NCBI GenBank assembly: GCA_022925895.1
Contig: JAKSYS010000135.1
Location: 43,980 to 107,979 of the forward strand
Source of the DNA: Fragilaria crotonensis
Lineage: Eukaryota; Bacillariophyta; Fragilariophyceae; Fragilariales; Fragilariaceae
Direction of reading: 5' to 3'
Length of the DNA stretch: 64,000 nucleotides
Each line of letters begins with the position of its first letter. The first letter of the stretch is position 1. Positions 62,053-64,000 of this stretch are shown here, in pieces. Below the pieces are notes generated by a model, which was not told the DNA's origin, did not search any database, and was given only the letters and a program-made list of their open reading frames with translations. The position numbers were made by a program, and so were the translations under genes.

Positions 62053-64000
62053 AGTAAAAATGTTCACTTATTTTTTTTTTCGATAAGAATGTTTACAGAC
62101 TTTTAGGTATTTTTATACCAAAGTAACTAAAAACGGTGTTTTTCACATAAAATTATCAAAAAGAGGGTAAAAAAGCAAAAAAATAAAAAAACAGGCTAAA
62201 TTTTTCCCTTATGGGCCAAGGGAAAAATGAAGCCATTTTTGCGAGTACAGACAGTAGTCTGTGCTTTTGCCTAAAAAAGCAGAATTTGTCTTAAAACAAA
62301 TCAAAACATCGCTTTTTTCGAAGCATTTACGAAAAGTGAGATTTTAAATTAGCAATCAATTAAATCCGAAAGGTTTGACGGAAAAAACAGTAACAAATCT
62401 TTCTGCGTTTTTCAACAACTACCGATAAAATCAGAAAGGTTTGACGAAAAGTGTAATTTTGAGTTTCAAATTCGATGGAAATTGTATTGTTTTCATAAAA
62501 AGCAACAAAATCGAACAAACTTCGTACATTTTTAGTTTCCAACGACTTCAATTGGAAAGGTTTTGACGAAAAACAGTACAACGAAGTGGTATCCATTAGA
62601 TAAAAATAACACAATTTTAAATGCAATTTGCAAAAAAGTACGACGGAAATTTTTCATTAATATAGAGGAAAGGTGAAAAAGAGAAAAAAATATTTCGATA
62701 AAGGGCTGGAAAGGGGCTGGGGCTGGAGATTCTCTATATATATTAGCAGTGCGAAGTAGGACTTAGAACGATCGTGAGGTAAAAGTATATAGAACTAAAG
62801 AAGAACTGGGATTTACCTGATGGGAGTACCAATTGAGAAAAAGGAGAAATAATGTATCCGGTTCTTGGAAAAAACTAAATTGGAGAAAAACTGGTATAGA
62901 GGAAGAGGGGTTTCTCTCGGGAGAAGCCACGGAACAGGACTTCAGTGATTCTAATAGGGAGGGGGTCCTAGGGGAGGGAAAACTTTCCACGAAAAATGGA
63001 GTTTTAAGTGCCAAATTAGACGAAAATCGTATTGTTTTCACTAAAATCGACAAAATCTAACAAACTTCGTACATTTTTAAATTTGTAATGACTCCAATTG
63101 GAAAGGTTTTGACGGAAAAACAACAAAACGGAAAAACAAGTAACAAATCTTCCTATGTTTTTAACAACCATCGATAAAATCAAAAACGTTTGACGAAAAG
63201 TAAGAATGTTTACAGACTTTTAGGTATTTTTATACCAAAGTAACTAAAACGGTGTTTTTCACATAAAATTATCAAAAGAGGGTAAAAAGCAAAAAAATAA
63301 AAACAGGCTAAATTTTTCCCTTATGGGCCAAGAAAAATGAAGCCATTTTGAGTACAGACAGTAGTCTGTGCTTTTGCCTAAAAAGCAGAATTTGTCTTAA
63401 AACAAATCAAAACATCGCTTTTGAAGCATTTACGAAAAGTGAGATTTTAAATTAGCAATCAATTAAATCCAAAGGTTTGACGGAAAAACAGTAACAAATC
63501 TTTCTGCGTTTTCAACAACTACCGATAAAATCAGAAAGGTTTGACGAAAAGTGTAATTTGAGTTTCAAATTCGATGGAAATTGTATTGTTTTCATAAAAG
63601 CAACAAAATCGAACAATTCGTACATTTGTTTCCAACGACTTCAATTGAAGGTTTTGACGAAAACAGTACAACGAAGTGGTATCCATTAGATAAAAATAAC
63701 ACAATTTTAAATGCAATTTGCAAAAAAAAACCGAAATTTTCATTAATATAGAGGAAAGGTGAAAAAGAGAAAAAATATTTCGATAAAGAAAGGGCTGGAA
63801 AGGGAACTGGGAGGAGATTCTCTATATATATTAGCAGTGCAAGTAGGACTTAGAACGATCGTGAGGTAAAAGTATATAGAACTAAAAGAAGAACTGGGAT
63901 TTACCCGATGGGAGTACCAATTGAGAAAAAGGAGAAATAATGTATCCGGTTCTTGGGAAAAAACTAAATTGGAGAAAACTGGTATAGAGGAAGAGGTTTC
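62053..64000. repeat. Inverted part of the repeat region
   Basis: From 62053 the units run in the opposite direction: GTAAAAATGTTCACTTA is the reverse complement of the anchor, followed by the reversed hairpin cluster, the reversed C/T-rich insert (now G/A-rich) and a second reversed unit starting near 63190 that continues past the window end. The spacing of the marker TATAGAGGAAAGGTG is 1,086 bases (62661 and 63747). The second unit has many one-base-shorter homopolymers than the first. Confidence 0.9.

Noticed and set aside
56533-63743. Many frames of 60-100 codons in the repeat region (for example starting MNIFTFLYINEK)
   Set aside because: They recur only because the DNA repeats, change length with every homopolymer shift, overlap each other in two frames and have no conserved ends or neighbours.
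56400-64000. CRISPR-like array
   Set aside because: Units are about 0.6 kb, adjacent to each other without unique spacers, and no cas genes exist in an organelle genome.

Overview
This window is about 64 kb of a large, A+T-rich mitochondrial genome. The gene content points to an ochrophyte stramenopile, most probably a diatom-type alga. Evidence for that: bacterial-like rRNAs, nad11 and nad9 encoded in the organelle, a full ribosomal protein set (rpl2, 5, 6, 14, 16; rps2, 3, 4, 7, 8, 10, 11, 12, 13, 14, 19), tatC with a small tatA-like neighbour, group II introns in rrl, cox1 and cob, and a long non-coding repeat region. The placement is an inference from gene content and order. Genes read with the standard code: the only tRNA-Trp has anticodon CCA, and TGA ends nad6 and rps11. 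The 5' part of rrl and genes such as nad3, nad5 and cox3, plus tRNAs for His, Thr and Val, are not seen and would lie outside the window.

Layout. 1-4325: 3' part of the large rRNA gene with two group II introns, both carrying decayed intron-encoded proteins (IEPs). 4428-7340: small rRNA, a degenerate tRNA, nad6, a 46-codon ORF and trnM. 7358-21952: cox1, split by five group II introns into six exons, one only 26 nt long; each intron carries a reverse-transcriptase/maturase ORF. 21984-24509: trnQ, nad11 (minus) and trnD. 24585-31971: a tandem array on the minus strand containing six trnK(UUU), four nad4L, one intact atp9, five atp9 pseudogenes and six copies (several broken) of an unrecognised two-membrane-segment protein family. 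32065-45336: the ribosomal-protein-rich block (S10/spc-like rpl2-rps19-rps3-rpl16; rps12-rps7; rpl14-rpl5; rps8-rpl6-rps2-rps4), interleaved with tRNAs, tatA/tatC, nad1, atp8, rps10 and atp6. 45437-56283: cob with one group II intron, rps13, nad4, nad2, rps14, nad9, nad7, cox2 and tRNAs. 56330-64000: non-coding, hairpin-rich tandem repeats (eight direct units of about 0.55-0.62 kb) that reverse orientation near 62050.

The genes form one functional set: complex I (nad), complex III (cob), complex IV (cox), ATP synthase (atp), the translation machinery that makes them, and a Tat-type membrane export channel.

A feature that cuts across the window is that at least eight genes (rpl5, rpl14, rps4, rps8, rps13, nad4, nad2, nad9) have reading frames broken by one-base length changes, nearly all in A/T homopolymers. 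Sister copies inside the repeat arrays show the same kind of homopolymer shortening, so consensus error is the leading explanation. Transcript slippage or editing has not been excluded.
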